Below, piece by piece: positions 44,767 to 52,586 of a DNA stretch of 64,000 nucleotides. Below the pieces are notes generated by a model. It was not told the DNA's origin and did no database searches. It saw nothing but the letters and a program-made list of their open reading frames with translations. Source of the stretch: Candidatus Pseudobacter hemicellulosilyticus (lineage in GTDB: Bacteria; Bacteroidota; Bacteroidia; Chitinophagales; Chitinophagaceae); the NCBI GenBank assembly GCA_029202545.1, contig CP119311.1:3410001-3474000 (forward strand). The letters are read 5' to 3'. Made by a program: the position numbers and the translations under genes. Each line of letters begins with the position of its first letter. Positions within the stretch are counted from its first letter, which is position 1.

Positions 44767-45111
44767 TTATAATTCCGCAAAATCAGCAAAGGAAATGGGC
44801 TTGGTCAGCACCCGGTAATTGATGCCCGGAATATCCTGGAATGAAGGCTGGAAGCCGCTCATCAGGTAGAGACGCAGGCCAGGGTTATGCTTGATAAAGC
44901 TTTCTACCTGCATCCATCCGATACCATCCGGCAGATTATTGTCCAGGAAAAGGATATCCGGCTGCAGCGCCTGCATTTCCGATACGCCTTCACGAAGCGT
45001 ATGGCGGACATGGACCTCATAATCCTTTTTGGAGAAATAGGCTTTCAGCAGCAGACAGAGGTCTGGTTCATCATCTATTATCAATATCTTTTTTTGCACT
45101 GGCAATGACAA
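44767..45111 (-). CDS. Stand-alone response-regulator receiver
   Basis: 114 residues, one CheY-like receiver with no output domain: acid pocket ILIIDDEPD (11-19), phospho-acceptor Asp in ILFLDNNLPDGIG (about 57), Lys in RVLTKPISF (about 103). The loop LYLMSGF is a modified version of the Thr/Ser motif. Divergent from the YtxH group with 157 nt between starts. Single-domain receivers often act as phosphate shuttles; the partner kinase is unknown. Confidence 0.85.
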   Translation of the reverse strand: MSLPVQKKILIIDDEPDLCLLLKAYFSKKDYEVHVRHTLREGVSEMQALQPDILFLDNNLPDGIGWMQVESFIKHNPGLRLYLMSGFQPSFQDIPGINYRVLTKPISFADFAEL

Positions 45112-45268
45112 AGTTTATCAGATCGATGAATAATAATGGTATTGCAAAATAATGCAATCCCTTGATTATTGGTGTAGAGCTATTTACCCAATAACTAACC
45201 TACACTTTAAGGCACTATTTTTTAACCTCTTAAAAATATCATTCCTGAAAAAATTAAAAACGAATACT

Positions 45269-45505
45269 ATGACCACATCAACAAAAGTATTACTGGGCAT
45301 TCTGGGCGCCGCCGCCGCTGGCGCCGCTGTCGGTTTATTGCTGGCGCCTGAAAAAGGCAGCGAGCTGCGCAAAAGGATCAAGGATACAGCGAACGACTGG
45401 GCCTGTCAGCTCAGCGATATGGTGCAGGCAGGAAAGGCCAAAGCAGAAGACCTGGCAGAAGAAGCCGGTACAAGAGTGAGCAACATGCGCGAAAATCTTG
45501 GATAA
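45269..45505 (+). CDS. YtxH domain protein
   Basis: 78 residues from MTTSTKVLLGILGAAAAGAAVGLLLAPEKGSELRKRIKD, the canonical Gly/Ala-rich helix plus LLLAPxxGxxxR motif of YtxH/GvpP-like general-stress proteins; the open frame starts 117 nt earlier without similarity. The rest is an amphipathic helix. It is associated with the inner membrane. First of a three-gene group with the next two genes (3-nt gap, then an 8-nt overlap). Confidence 0.87.
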   Translation: MTTSTKVLLGILGAAAAGAAVGLLLAPEKGSELRKRIKDTANDWACQLSDMVQAGKAKAEDLAEEAGTRVSNMRENLG

Positions 45506-45508
45506 TAA

Positions 45509-45886
45509 ATGAATACTATGCAAACAATAAAGAACAGCCGCGAATCAATTGCCGGAAAAGAGGATAAGGATACCCTGGCGGATGATGTCATTGAACTGGT
45601 ACAGACCTATTACCAGCTGACTGTGACCAAACTGACCCGGAAAACCACCGATATGACGGCGGGAGTTGTGGCTGTTCTTGCCTTTGTGATAGTAGGCTTT
45701 TTCCTGGTACTGTTTGCCTGCCTGGGCCTTAGTGTCTGGCTGGGTGAAAAACTGAACAATCCTCCTGCCGGTTACTGGCTGGTAGGCGGTTTTTTCCTGA
45801 TTGTGCTGCTGATACTGATCATTGGCAGGAAAAAACTGCTGATCGGCCTGGTCCGCAACATGGTGATCCGCAAACTATATGAATAA
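45509..45886 (+). CDS. Phage holin/holin-X family membrane protein (YqjE-like)
   Basis: 125 residues. A polar start with TLADDVIELVQTYYQLTVTKLTRKTTD is followed by two hydrophobic helices (TAGVVAVLAFVIVGFFLVLFACLGLSVWLGE and GYWLVGGFFLIVLLILIIG), the layout of the YqjE / actinobacterial holin-X family. Despite the family name it is not part of a phage; such proteins pair with YtxH/ElaB-like stress proteins. It lies 3 nt after the YtxH gene. Confidence 0.8.
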   Translation: MNTMQTIKNSRESIAGKEDKDTLADDVIELVQTYYQLTVTKLTRKTTDMTAGVVAVLAFVIVGFFLVLFACLGLSVWLGEKLNNPPAGYWLVGGFFLIVLLILIIGRKKLLIGLVRNMVIRKLYE

Positions 45887-46250
45887 TAATTCTATCACAT
45901 CTTACGCCGACCTGCTGCAGGAAGAGGAACGCCTCAAAATGCAGCTTAAACACCAGCAGGAAGTGGTACACCTGCGCGTACAGGAGCTGAAACAGAAAAT
46001 AGCCCCGGCCACCAATCTCATCTCCATGGTCGGGAACCTGGCCAGTCCCAAAAGCAACTCGCTCCTGAGCGCAGGCATTGGCATTGCCGTTGATTTTATC
46101 TTAAAGAAAAGCTTGCTGAGAAAGGCAGGCTGGCTGACCAGGCTGGCAGGCAGTTTCCTGGCCCGTAAAGTAGTGGTGAATAAAGTATCGCCCCTGGTAG
46201 AAAATGCAGTGGATCAGCTATTGCATAAAAAGAAAGCTAAACAGGGATAG
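45879..46250 (+). CDS. Small protein of the YtxH/holin-X group
   Basis: 123 residues, starting inside the end of the previous gene (8-nt overlap), so translation is probably coupled. The first half is a charged helix (SYADLLQEEERLKMQLKHQQEVVHLRVQELKQKI), the second half is weakly hydrophobic (LLSAGIGIAVDFILKKSLLRKAGWLTRLAGSFLARKVVV). No family assigned. Its 3' end overlaps the convergent response-regulator gene by 14 nt. Confidence 0.7.
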   Translation: MNNNSITSYADLLQEEERLKMQLKHQQEVVHLRVQELKQKIAPATNLISMVGNLASPKSNSLLSAGIGIAVDFILKKSLLRKAGWLTRLAGSFLARKVVVNKVSPLVENAVDQLLHKKKAKQG

Positions 46251-46668
46251 AAGCGGTATTGAACCAATAGCTCCGGATCTCATGGATCACCTTTACTAAT
46301 GCATCAAAGCTCACCGGTTTTACTACATAGGTATTGGCGCCTAATTCATAACAACGTTTTATTTCATGCTCGTTCTTGGTAGTGGTGAACACTACCACCG
46401 GGATCTTCTTCAGTTCAGGATGCTGCTTGATCTCCTTCAGCACTTCCCGCCCGTCCTTTTTGGGCATATTAAGGTCCAGCAAAATAAACCCCGGATATTG
46501 TACATCCAGCGTTTTTTTGTGCATAATATTGGACAGATAATCTATGAGCTCTATCCCATTTTCCACAAACTCCAGGGTGTCCTTGAAGCCATTTTCCTCG
46601 AAAGCAGTCTGCAACAGAAATCGGTCATCCGCATCGTCTTCTGCGATCAGGATAAAGAGTTTTTGCAT
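46237..46668 (-). CDS. Response regulator, receiver only (Rcp1-like)
   Basis: 143 residues from MQKLFILIAEDDADDRFLLQTAFEENG. The acidic pocket is EDDADD, the phospho-acceptor Asp is in FILLDLNMPKKDGREVL (about 63), followed by VVVFTTTKNEHEI and YVVKPVSFDAL with the switch Thr and Lys. The N-terminal EDDxDDR and long beta3-alpha3 loop are typical of the Rcp1-type receivers paired with phytochrome-like or hybrid kinases. No kinase is adjacent. Confidence 0.87.
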   Translation of the reverse strand: MQKLFILIAEDDADDRFLLQTAFEENGFKDTLEFVENGIELIDYLSNIMHKKTLDVQYPGFILLDLNMPKKDGREVLKEIKQHPELKKIPVVVFTTTKNEHEIKRCYELGANTYVVKPVSFDALVKVIHEIRSYWFNTASIPV

Positions 46669-46994
46669 AGAGGGTTTATACGTTTCTACAAATGTAAAAA
46701 TGCGACCCGAGAAAACAATGCCATTTTTTACCAAAATATCCTGCGCAAATTACTGAAGGTCAAATTATGGTGAATGTGCGCATTGATGTTGTGTATCACC
46801 GTAGTTTCTGAAGGGTAGCCGACCCTGTGGTGGGACCTCCCCAACCCCCAGCCACAGCCAGTGGGATAATTACCCCTGAAAAAGCTGGTTATGAGGCAAA
46901 GATCAATGGAATCAGGCCGGTAGCTTCCGGTATGGTTTTTTACCTGTATACAGTAGCAACAAGCTTCAAATGTTTCACCATTAAAATGTTTGTT

Positions 46995-47450
46995 ATGAGC
47001 ATACAAGATCCAAAAACGAAAGCTGGCCAGCAACAGCATCAGGCTTCACAGCATACACCCGATTTTATCAAAGGAAGCCAGCAGCAGAAAGAAGAGGCTT
47101 TCAGCCAGGGCGCCGGCAATAATTCCGGTAACCAGCAATTCAATACCTCCGGTCATGAGTCCGGCCAGCCAAAGGGCTATAAGGAAAAGAATCCCAACCA
47201 GCCCCAGCAACCTGGCCAGGAACAGCCCAAGGTGACCAACCAGGAAAATGACATCACCAATACCGATCAGCAGAACCGCGTGGATGAAGAACCGGTGGAT
47301 GAACGTTCTGCCAATCCGGGGATATATTCCGGCGGCGGTGATGACGATGATGATGATGACGATAAGAAAGATAAGGATCCGGAGATCGATATGCCGATCC
47401 CCGATCCCGAGCCAACAGAAAAGAAACTACCTACCATGAAGGGTGAGTAA
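46995..47450 (+). CDS. Disordered, Gln/Asn/Asp-rich small protein
   Basis: 151 residues from MSIQDPKTKAGQQQHQASQHTPDF (the frame is open upstream to 46827 without similarity). Almost entirely polar: Gln-rich first half, a block NPNQPQQPGQEQPKVTNQENDITNTDQQ, then an acidic DDDDDDDDKKDKDPEID and a Pro/Glu-rich end. No hydrophobic core, so it is probably disordered. It sits in a neighbourhood of stress and envelope genes (YtxH, DUF1328). No family assigned. Confidence 0.6.
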   Translation: MSIQDPKTKAGQQQHQASQHTPDFIKGSQQQKEEAFSQGAGNNSGNQQFNTSGHESGQPKGYKEKNPNQPQQPGQEQPKVTNQENDITNTDQQNRVDEEPVDERSANPGIYSGGGDDDDDDDDKKDKDPEIDMPIPDPEPTEKKLPTMKGE

Positions 47451-47487
47451 AGCATGTGTGCTTTTGAGGCAACTGATTGGGTAGAGG

Positions 47488-47516
47488 GCCCGCTGTGTTG
47501 TACAGCGGGCTTTTTT
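47488..47516 (+). terminator. Intrinsic terminator after the disordered-protein gene
   Basis: GCCCGCTGT (47488-47496) pairs with ACAGCGGGC (47502-47510), 5-nt loop, followed by TTTTTTG. Confidence 0.85.
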
Positions 47517-47522
47517 GTTTTT

Positions 47523-47534
47523 GGGACGAACCAA
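47523..47534 (+). repeat. Copy 5 of the GGGACGAACCA motif
   Basis: GGGACGAACCAA, 6 nt after the U tract of the preceding terminator. Confidence 0.5.
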
Positions 47535-47587
47535 TAGACCCACTGCTTTTTCCAGGTATTCCCCGTGCAGGCATCCCTAAGGTGCTT

Positions 47588-47616
47588 GCGTTTGGCCGCA
47601 GAAGGCGGCCAAACGC
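47588..47616. other. 12-bp perfect hairpin without a U tract
   Basis: GCGTTTGGCCGC (47588-47599) and its complement (47605-47616) around AGAAG. It lies between two terminators of opposite direction; neither strand has a U run after it. Function unclear. Confidence 0.4.
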
Positions 47617-47618
47617 AC

Positions 47619-47649
47619 AAAAAAGCCCCGCTGTGTGAACAGCAGGGCT
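47619..47649 (-). terminator. Intrinsic terminator of the DUF1328 gene
   Basis: On the minus strand AGCCCTGCTGT...ACAGCGGGGCT (one mismatch, loop TCAC) is followed by TTTTTTG, 38 nt past the stop codon at 47687. Confidence 0.8.
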
Positions 47650-47686
47650 GGTATTTTTAAAGTGTTACCGCTTTATCCGGAAGGCT

Positions 47687-47854
47687 CTATTCAACGTTCC
47701 TGGGCCTGCCGGCTATCAGGGACAGGATAAACAGCACGATGAAAATAAAGAACAGTACTTTGGCTATTCCTGCCGCACTGGCGGCAATGCCGCCAAATCC
47801 AAACACAGCCGCAATAATGGCTATGATGAGGAAAATAATGGTCCAACGTAACAT
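47687..47854 (-). CDS. DUF1328 family small membrane protein
   Basis: 55 residues, found by direct translation because it is short. [51 protein letters not shown] sequence gives two hydrophobic helices joined by the conserved [14 protein letters not shown] loop, then a basic tail GRPRN. This matches the DUF1328/YtjA family, tiny inner-membrane proteins of general-stress regulons. It has its own terminator. It probably shares a transcript with the gene upstream of it on the minus strand. Confidence 0.85.
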   Translation of the reverse strand: MLRWTIIFLIIAIIAAVFGFGGIAASAAGIAKVLFFIFIVLFILSLIAGRPRNVE

Positions 47855-47883
47855 ACACAAAAGTTTTAATGAATGAATCGGTT

Positions 47884-48138
47884 TTACAGCGGATCAAAAT
47901 CCTTTGCCCGGTAGATTGGACCGGTAAAAAAGGGATCCAACGCCTGGCTGATGATCATTTCCTGTTTGACCGTGGTAATAGCGGTCGCTTTCTGCCTGGC
48001 TATCGGCTGCTCCTTGCTGATGGGGATCACCCTGGCTGGTTCCGCTTCCGGCAACTGCTCAGGCGTTCTCCGTATTTCGATGGTTGTTTTTACGAACCTG
48101 CGGATACGATTTTTGTGCAGTATATCAGTTTTCGTCAT
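47884..48138 (-). CDS. Hypothetical small protein
   Basis: 84 residues: [37 protein letters not shown], a basic start then a polar tail that ends in [15 protein letters not shown]. Not recognised. It is supported only by its position 29 nt before, and in line with, the DUF1328 gene; a competing frame on the plus strand (47951-48172) is hydrophobic but has no similarity. Confidence 0.35.
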   Translation of the reverse strand: MTKTDILHKNRIRRFVKTTIEIRRTPEQLPEAEPARVIPISKEQPIARQKATAITTVKQEMIISQALDPFFTGPIYRAKDFDPL

Positions 48139-48244
48139 AAAGCGGATTTTTTACGTTTATAGCAATAGTTAAAATCTGATGCCTGTTTGCTATTGCATAC
48201 CTTTTAAGGGATATGTGTAGGCCACTCTACATTCACGCGCTATC

Positions 48245-49744
48245 TTATCCCAATAAGGGTACAGCCGCCTCTTTTACCCATACGGATACCGCTTCGCCCC
48301 TGCAGCGGAAACTGGCCTGACCATGCTCGTTGGTAGTGATGTTGTCTGGAATATTACCGGTGATGTCAACAAATACCGTATTGGCAAATGCTTCGCCCAT
48401 GTCCATGGTCTTATCGCCGTCGTCGCCGTTGCTCATGACCACGGCACAGCCGGAATGTTCCTTATCCGCTTCCCCTTTGCGTACCCAGGCCACAGTGTTG
48501 GGATGATCAAAATAATCATACTGTTCGCCATAGGCCAGCAGCTGCCGGGCCTTCATCATCTTATCCAGTGCAGGGATGGGCGCCAGCTCCACGCGGAAAT
48601 TTTCCTCACCTCTTTGCTCATCGTAGTTGGCGCCATAGAGGGCGGGGAAGAAGATACAGGGAAAGCCATCCACCCGCAGCAGGATCAGGGCATAGGCCAG
48701 GGGCTTGAACCAATACTCTACAAAGGATTCCAGGGACTGGAAAGGCTGGCTGTCGTGGTTGTCCACAAAAGTAACGGCATGCGTGGGCAGGTCTCTGATG
48801 ACCGTACCATCCCAGATACTGCGGAGGTCATAGTCTTTCTTTTCCATAGACGCCTTGTAAAAGTTATAATGCAGGGGTACATCAAATACCTGGGTCATCT
48901 GCTCCAGGGCATTGCAGTAATTGATGATGGGCTCCTTGCTGCCGCTCCAGTATTCAGCCACGCAGAAAAACTCTTTCTGGAAAGTGTCCCGCATATAGTG
49001 AAGCCATTCCTGGAAGAAACGATAATTGATATGTTTTACCGCATCCAGCCGGAAGCCGTCAATACCGGTAGTTTCTACATACCATTTGCCCCAGTACTTG
49101 AGCTCTTCCCGGACAAAATTGTTCCGGAACTCGATGTCGGCGCCCATGAGGTAATCAAAGTTCCCCATCTCATCGTCCATCATCTCATTCCAGTTGTTGG
49201 CGGTATCCTTGTGCTCAATGAGGTAGATCTTCAGCTCATCGCCCATGGTCTCACTGACACCGGTGAAGGAGTGTTTGTCCCACACAAAGCTGGAGTATTT
49301 GTCGCCCCGGCCGGGGAAAGTGAATTTGGTATGGGCCCTGATCTGCGAAGTGTCCAAAGCCATTTCTGTCCGGTTCAGCGGGTTCACTTCGCGGGCGGTC
49401 ATTTCTTCGGTCTCATCAGCCCCGTGCTTATGGTTAAGCACTATATCGGCAATGGCCTGCAGGCCATGCTGGTGTAATGCTTTGATGCAATCCAGGTACT
49501 GGTCCTTGGTGCCATACTTGGTTCGTACCGTAGCTTTCTGGTCAAACTCACCCAGGTCGAAGATATCATAGACGGCATACCCCGGGTCATTGGAGCCCCA
49601 GGCCGCTTTGTAGGCGGGCGGCAGCCAGACATGGGTGACGCCCAGCCAGGCCAGGTGTTCCGCCTGGGAAGCGCAATGGTTCCAAAGGTTACCATCATCG
49701 GGATAGTACCAGTGGAAGAACTGGAAGAGGGAAGGGTTGTTCAT
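48245..49744 (-). CDS. Alpha-amylase, GH13 (cytoplasmic, AmyS-like)
   Basis: 499 residues, no signal peptide, so cytosolic. The (beta/alpha)8 barrel carries the GH13 motifs: region I DIVLNHKHGAD (about 100), nucleophile Asp234 in IDGFRLDAVKHI, acid/base Glu264 in FFCVAEYWSG, and Asp331 in FVDNHDSQP. The pattern resembles the GH13_5 liquefying alpha-amylases and AmyA of E. coli. It hydrolyses alpha-1,4 glucans such as glycogen or maltodextrin. It is in a close minus-strand series with the MscS and Gfo/Idh/MocA genes (12 and 10 nt gaps), which suggests one operon. Confidence 0.93.
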   Translation of the reverse strand: MNNPSLFQFFHWYYPDDGNLWNHCASQAEHLAWLGVTHVWLPPAYKAAWGSNDPGYAVYDIFDLGEFDQKATVRTKYGTKDQYLDCIKALHQHGLQAIADIVLNHKHGADETEEMTAREVNPLNRTEMALDTSQIRAHTKFTFPGRGDKYSSFVWDKHSFTGVSETMGDELKIYLIEHKDTANNWNEMMDDEMGNFDYLMGADIEFRNNFVREELKYWGKWYVETTGIDGFRLDAVKHINYRFFQEWLHYMRDTFQKEFFCVAEYWSGSKEPIINYCNALEQMTQVFDVPLHYNFYKASMEKKDYDLRSIWDGTVIRDLPTHAVTFVDNHDSQPFQSLESFVEYWFKPLAYALILLRVDGFPCIFFPALYGANYDEQRGEENFRVELAPIPALDKMMKARQLLAYGEQYDYFDHPNTVAWVRKGEADKEHSGCAVVMSNGDDGDKTMDMGEAFANTVFVDITGNIPDNITTNEHGQASFRCRGEAVSVWVKEAAVPLLG

Positions 49745-49756
49745 GAGCAGGTGTTT

Positions 49757-50584
49757 TTATTGTTGTGAAGGTTGTTGCGGTGGATTGCGGAGGATCTGCA
49801 TCACTTTGCTGATGATCTCATGGCGGGTAGCCATATAGCTTACATCCTGGTGTGTTTTGATCCAGGTCCAGACGGTGGCTTTGACGGCTGTGCCGGCCAT
49901 AGCGGTGAAATAGACCTTTGGCTCTTTGCCTTTTTCTTTCCCTAACTGCGGGACCTGCTCCAGGACTGCTTTGATCTTTTCTTCCGTAAGGCCCAGGTCG
50001 GCATTGGCCGGCACATCAAATTCCAGCTCTATCCGGCGTTCCGGTGTCAGGGAATAATTGATCATCGGTTTCATGAAGATCTCTTTGTTGGGGATCATGA
50101 CATGCAGTCCCTGGAAAGTACGGATGGTAGTGGAGCGCAGCTCAATGGCTTCCACTTTACCCAGGTAACCATTGGTCTCCACGGTATCGCCCACATCAAA
50201 AGGTTTTTTGAAGGTGATGAAGATGCCGGAGATAAAATTGGAGGAGAGGTCCTGGAAGGCGAAGCCTACTACCAGTCCCAGGATGCCTGCACCGGCCAGG
50301 ATGGAATTGACCGCCTTGTCCAGCTGCAGGATGCTCAGTGCAAAGGAGAGACCGGTCAGCAGGATGATCATATAGGCCATGGTGCCAAAGAGACCGGCCA
50401 GGGAAGGGCTTTTGGACAGCTTCTGCGCCAGGTTGGTGACCCATCTGCGGAAGAGGCGGGCCACCATCAGGAAGGCCAGCAGGACCAGTACGGCCAGCAG
50501 GAAATTGGGCAGCATTCTGATGATGCTGACCCACCAGTTCCATAGTTTCTCAATAATGAGATTGATCCATTGATGTGTATTCAT
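49757..50584 (-). CDS. Mechanosensitive ion channel, MscS family
   Basis: 275 residues, close to E. coli MscS. Two N-terminal helices (about 20-40 and 65-85), then the pore helix TM3 region LAGAGILGLVVGFAFQDLSSNFISGIFI (about 95-122), the beta domain GDTVETNGYLGKVEAIELRSTTIRTFQGLHVMIPNKEI, and a C-terminal alpha/beta domain. It opens under membrane tension to release solutes during osmotic downshock. Lies between the amylase and the oxidoreductase genes. Confidence 0.92.
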   Translation of the reverse strand: MNTHQWINLIIEKLWNWWVSIIRMLPNFLLAVLVLLAFLMVARLFRRWVTNLAQKLSKSPSLAGLFGTMAYMIILLTGLSFALSILQLDKAVNSILAGAGILGLVVGFAFQDLSSNFISGIFITFKKPFDVGDTVETNGYLGKVEAIELRSTTIRTFQGLHVMIPNKEIFMKPMINYSLTPERRIELEFDVPANADLGLTEEKIKAVLEQVPQLGKEKGKEPKVYFTAMAGTAVKATVWTWIKTHQDVSYMATRHEIISKVMQILRNPPQQPSQQ

Positions 50585-50594
50585 TCAGGTGTGT

Positions 50595-51587
50595 TTATTC
50601 ATCGGCCGGATAGCGGATGCCGGTCTGCTGCCGGATCGTATCAAGTGTTTCCATGAGATCCAGGCTGAAGCGATGGCATAGTTTCTCGCTGTACAGCCGG
50701 CCCTGCCGGACGCAGTTGTACAGCTCTTCCATTTCATAGTGCAGGCCGCGGCCTTTCCAGTCCAGCGGATGGGCGGTCTTCTCGCCTTCATAGGTTTCAT
50801 GCACAATGCCGGGTGGTTTTTCATTCCAGTGGGAGAGGATGGTGAGCTTGCCCGTTTCTCCGTACACGGTAGCGATGAGCTCGGTCTGGGTGATCAGGGA
50901 AGATTCCAGCAAAGCATGGGCGCCGTCCTGGTAATGGAAGAGCATGGCGCAGGTCTCATCTATTTTTTTATCGGATAGTTTTGCGTAAGCCTGTATGCCG
51001 GCGGGTTTGCCCAGCAGCAGGTGTGAAAGAAAGACGGGATAGATGCCGAGGTCCAGCAGGGAGCCGCCGCCCAACGCTGGATTGAAGTACCGACTCTCCG
51101 GATCATAGGGCGCTTTGTAGCTCATATCGGCTTTTAGCGTCCGTATCTTCCCAATGGTATCAGATTCTATCAGCTCCAGGAGCTTGTTGATACTGGGCAG
51201 GAAGCGGATCCACATACCATCCAGCAGGAAGGTATTATGCTGGATGGAGGCGTTGATCATTTCCTGCACCTGCCGGCTGTTGATGGCCAGCGGTTTTTCA
51301 CAGAGTACGGGAATACGGTGCTCCAGGCAGGCGATGGCCTGCTGGTGGTGCATGGGATGTGGTGTGGCAATGTAAACAGCATCCACAGCCGAATCCCGCA
51401 GGAAAGCAGCTATATTGTCAAAGTATAATGGTACGTTCTCTTTTTCGGCGAAGTCTTCTGCCTTCTTTATATCATGGTGAAGGATAGCGCCCAGCCGGTG
51501 GTGCGCGTTGCCGGCCAGTTCCAGGTCGGCCGAAAAATCCGTTGCTATATTGCCGGGCCCAATGATGCCCCAGGTAAAGGTTTCCAT
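50595..51587 (-). CDS. Gfo/Idh/MocA-family oxidoreductase
   Basis: 330 residues. The Rossmann start is WGIIGPGNIATDFSADLELAG (5-25) and the sugar-dehydrogenase motif CEKPLAIN is at about 96-103; SYKAPYDPESRYFNPALGGGSLLDLGIYPVF is the conserved active-site stretch of the C-terminal domain. It is NAD(P)-dependent, probably on a cyclic polyol or sugar; the substrate is not fixed. It is the first gene of the apparent minus-strand operon with mscS and the amylase. It is divergent from the SDR gene. Confidence 0.9.
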   Translation of the reverse strand: METFTWGIIGPGNIATDFSADLELAGNAHHRLGAILHHDIKKAEDFAEKENVPLYFDNIAAFLRDSAVDAVYIATPHPMHHQQAIACLEHRIPVLCEKPLAINSRQVQEMINASIQHNTFLLDGMWIRFLPSINKLLELIESDTIGKIRTLKADMSYKAPYDPESRYFNPALGGGSLLDLGIYPVFLSHLLLGKPAGIQAYAKLSDKKIDETCAMLFHYQDGAHALLESSLITQTELIATVYGETGKLTILSHWNEKPPGIVHETYEGEKTAHPLDWKGRGLHYEMEELYNCVRQGRLYSEKLCHRFSLDLMETLDTIRQQTGIRYPADE

Positions 51588-51690
51588 TCCTGTTCAATTG
51601 TTCAACATTGGTACCATGTGCCCATGGGGATTTTCATCTACAGACTGTTGACAGGAACAGTTATTTCTGCCTGCACCGGAAAAGGGAATT

Positions 51691-52581
51691 ATGGCAAAAG
51701 CAGCAACCCGGACAAAGGCCGCCAGGACGGGCGGTGTGAAAAAAGCAGCCAGCCGGCAGCCGGCCAAACCTACCGACAGTAAACAGCTGGACCAGATCAA
51801 TATGGTGGTCAGGCCGGATTACCGAGGTTCCCGCAAGCTGGTGGGCAAAGTGGCGCTGATCACCGGTGGCGACAGTGGCATCGGCCGTTCCGTAGCCGTG
51901 CATTTTGCCCGCGAAGGCGCGGATATCGCCATTGTGTATTTCAAGAGCGACCAGGACGCAAAGGATACCCGCCGGCTGGTAGAAGCGGAAGGCAGGAACT
52001 GTTTATTATACAAAGGAGATATCGCCAGAGAGGCTTTCTGTCGCAAAACAGTAAGGGATGTGTATGAGCAGTTCAGCAGGTTATCCATCCTGGTCAATAA
52101 TGCAGGTACGCATGAGCCTGATAATGATTTTATGAAAGTCAGCAGTAAGCAGTTCCACCGGACCTTTGAGGTCAATATGTACTCCTTCTATTATTTCAGC
52201 CAGGAAGCGCTCAAATACCTGGATCCTGATGGCTGTATCATTAATACCGCTTCGGTGGTGGCATATCGCGGCAGTGAACACCTGATAGATTATGCAGCCA
52301 CCAAGGGCGCCGTGGTATCCTTCACCAGGGCGCTGGCAAAGAACCTGGCCCCGCAGGCCATCCGCGTGAATGCTGTGGCGCCGGGTCCAATCTGGAGCCC
52401 GCTGATCTTTGCCTCTTTTGATAAGGAGCATGTGAAAAAATTTGGCGCTAAAACGCCCATGGGCAGGGCAGGCTATCCCTATGAGGTGGCCCCCGCCTTT
52501 GTATTCCTGGCATCTGCCGATGCCACTTACATTACCGGGCAGGTGATCCATGTGAATGGGGGCGAAGTGGTAGGCGGTTAA
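51691..52581 (+). CDS. Short-chain dehydrogenase with basic N-terminal extension
   Basis: 296 residues. A Lys/Ala-rich leader of about 48 residues (AKAATRTKAARTGGVKKAASRQ) precedes the SDR fold: cofactor motif GGDSGIGR (59-66), NNAG, and catalytic Tyr201-x3-Lys205 (DYAATKGAV), with GEVVGG at the end. Such SDRs with a long N-terminus resemble the general-stress proteins GSP39/YdaD and the glucose-dehydrogenase-like group. The leader could bind nucleic acid or be disordered. It is next to other stress-type genes. Confidence 0.9.
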   Translation: MAKAATRTKAARTGGVKKAASRQPAKPTDSKQLDQINMVVRPDYRGSRKLVGKVALITGGDSGIGRSVAVHFAREGADIAIVYFKSDQDAKDTRRLVEAEGRNCLLYKGDIAREAFCRKTVRDVYEQFSRLSILVNNAGTHEPDNDFMKVSSKQFHRTFEVNMYSFYYFSQEALKYLDPDGCIINTASVVAYRGSEHLIDYAATKGAVVSFTRALAKNLAPQAIRVNAVAPGPIWSPLIFASFDKEHVKKFGAKTPMGRAGYPYEVAPAFVFLASADATYITGQVIHVNGGEVVGG

Positions 52582-52586
52582 TATCC

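Noticed and set aside
45509..45886. Phage holin label suggesting a prophage
   Set aside because: No other phage genes; the gene is packed with YtxH-type stress genes as in many free chromosomes.
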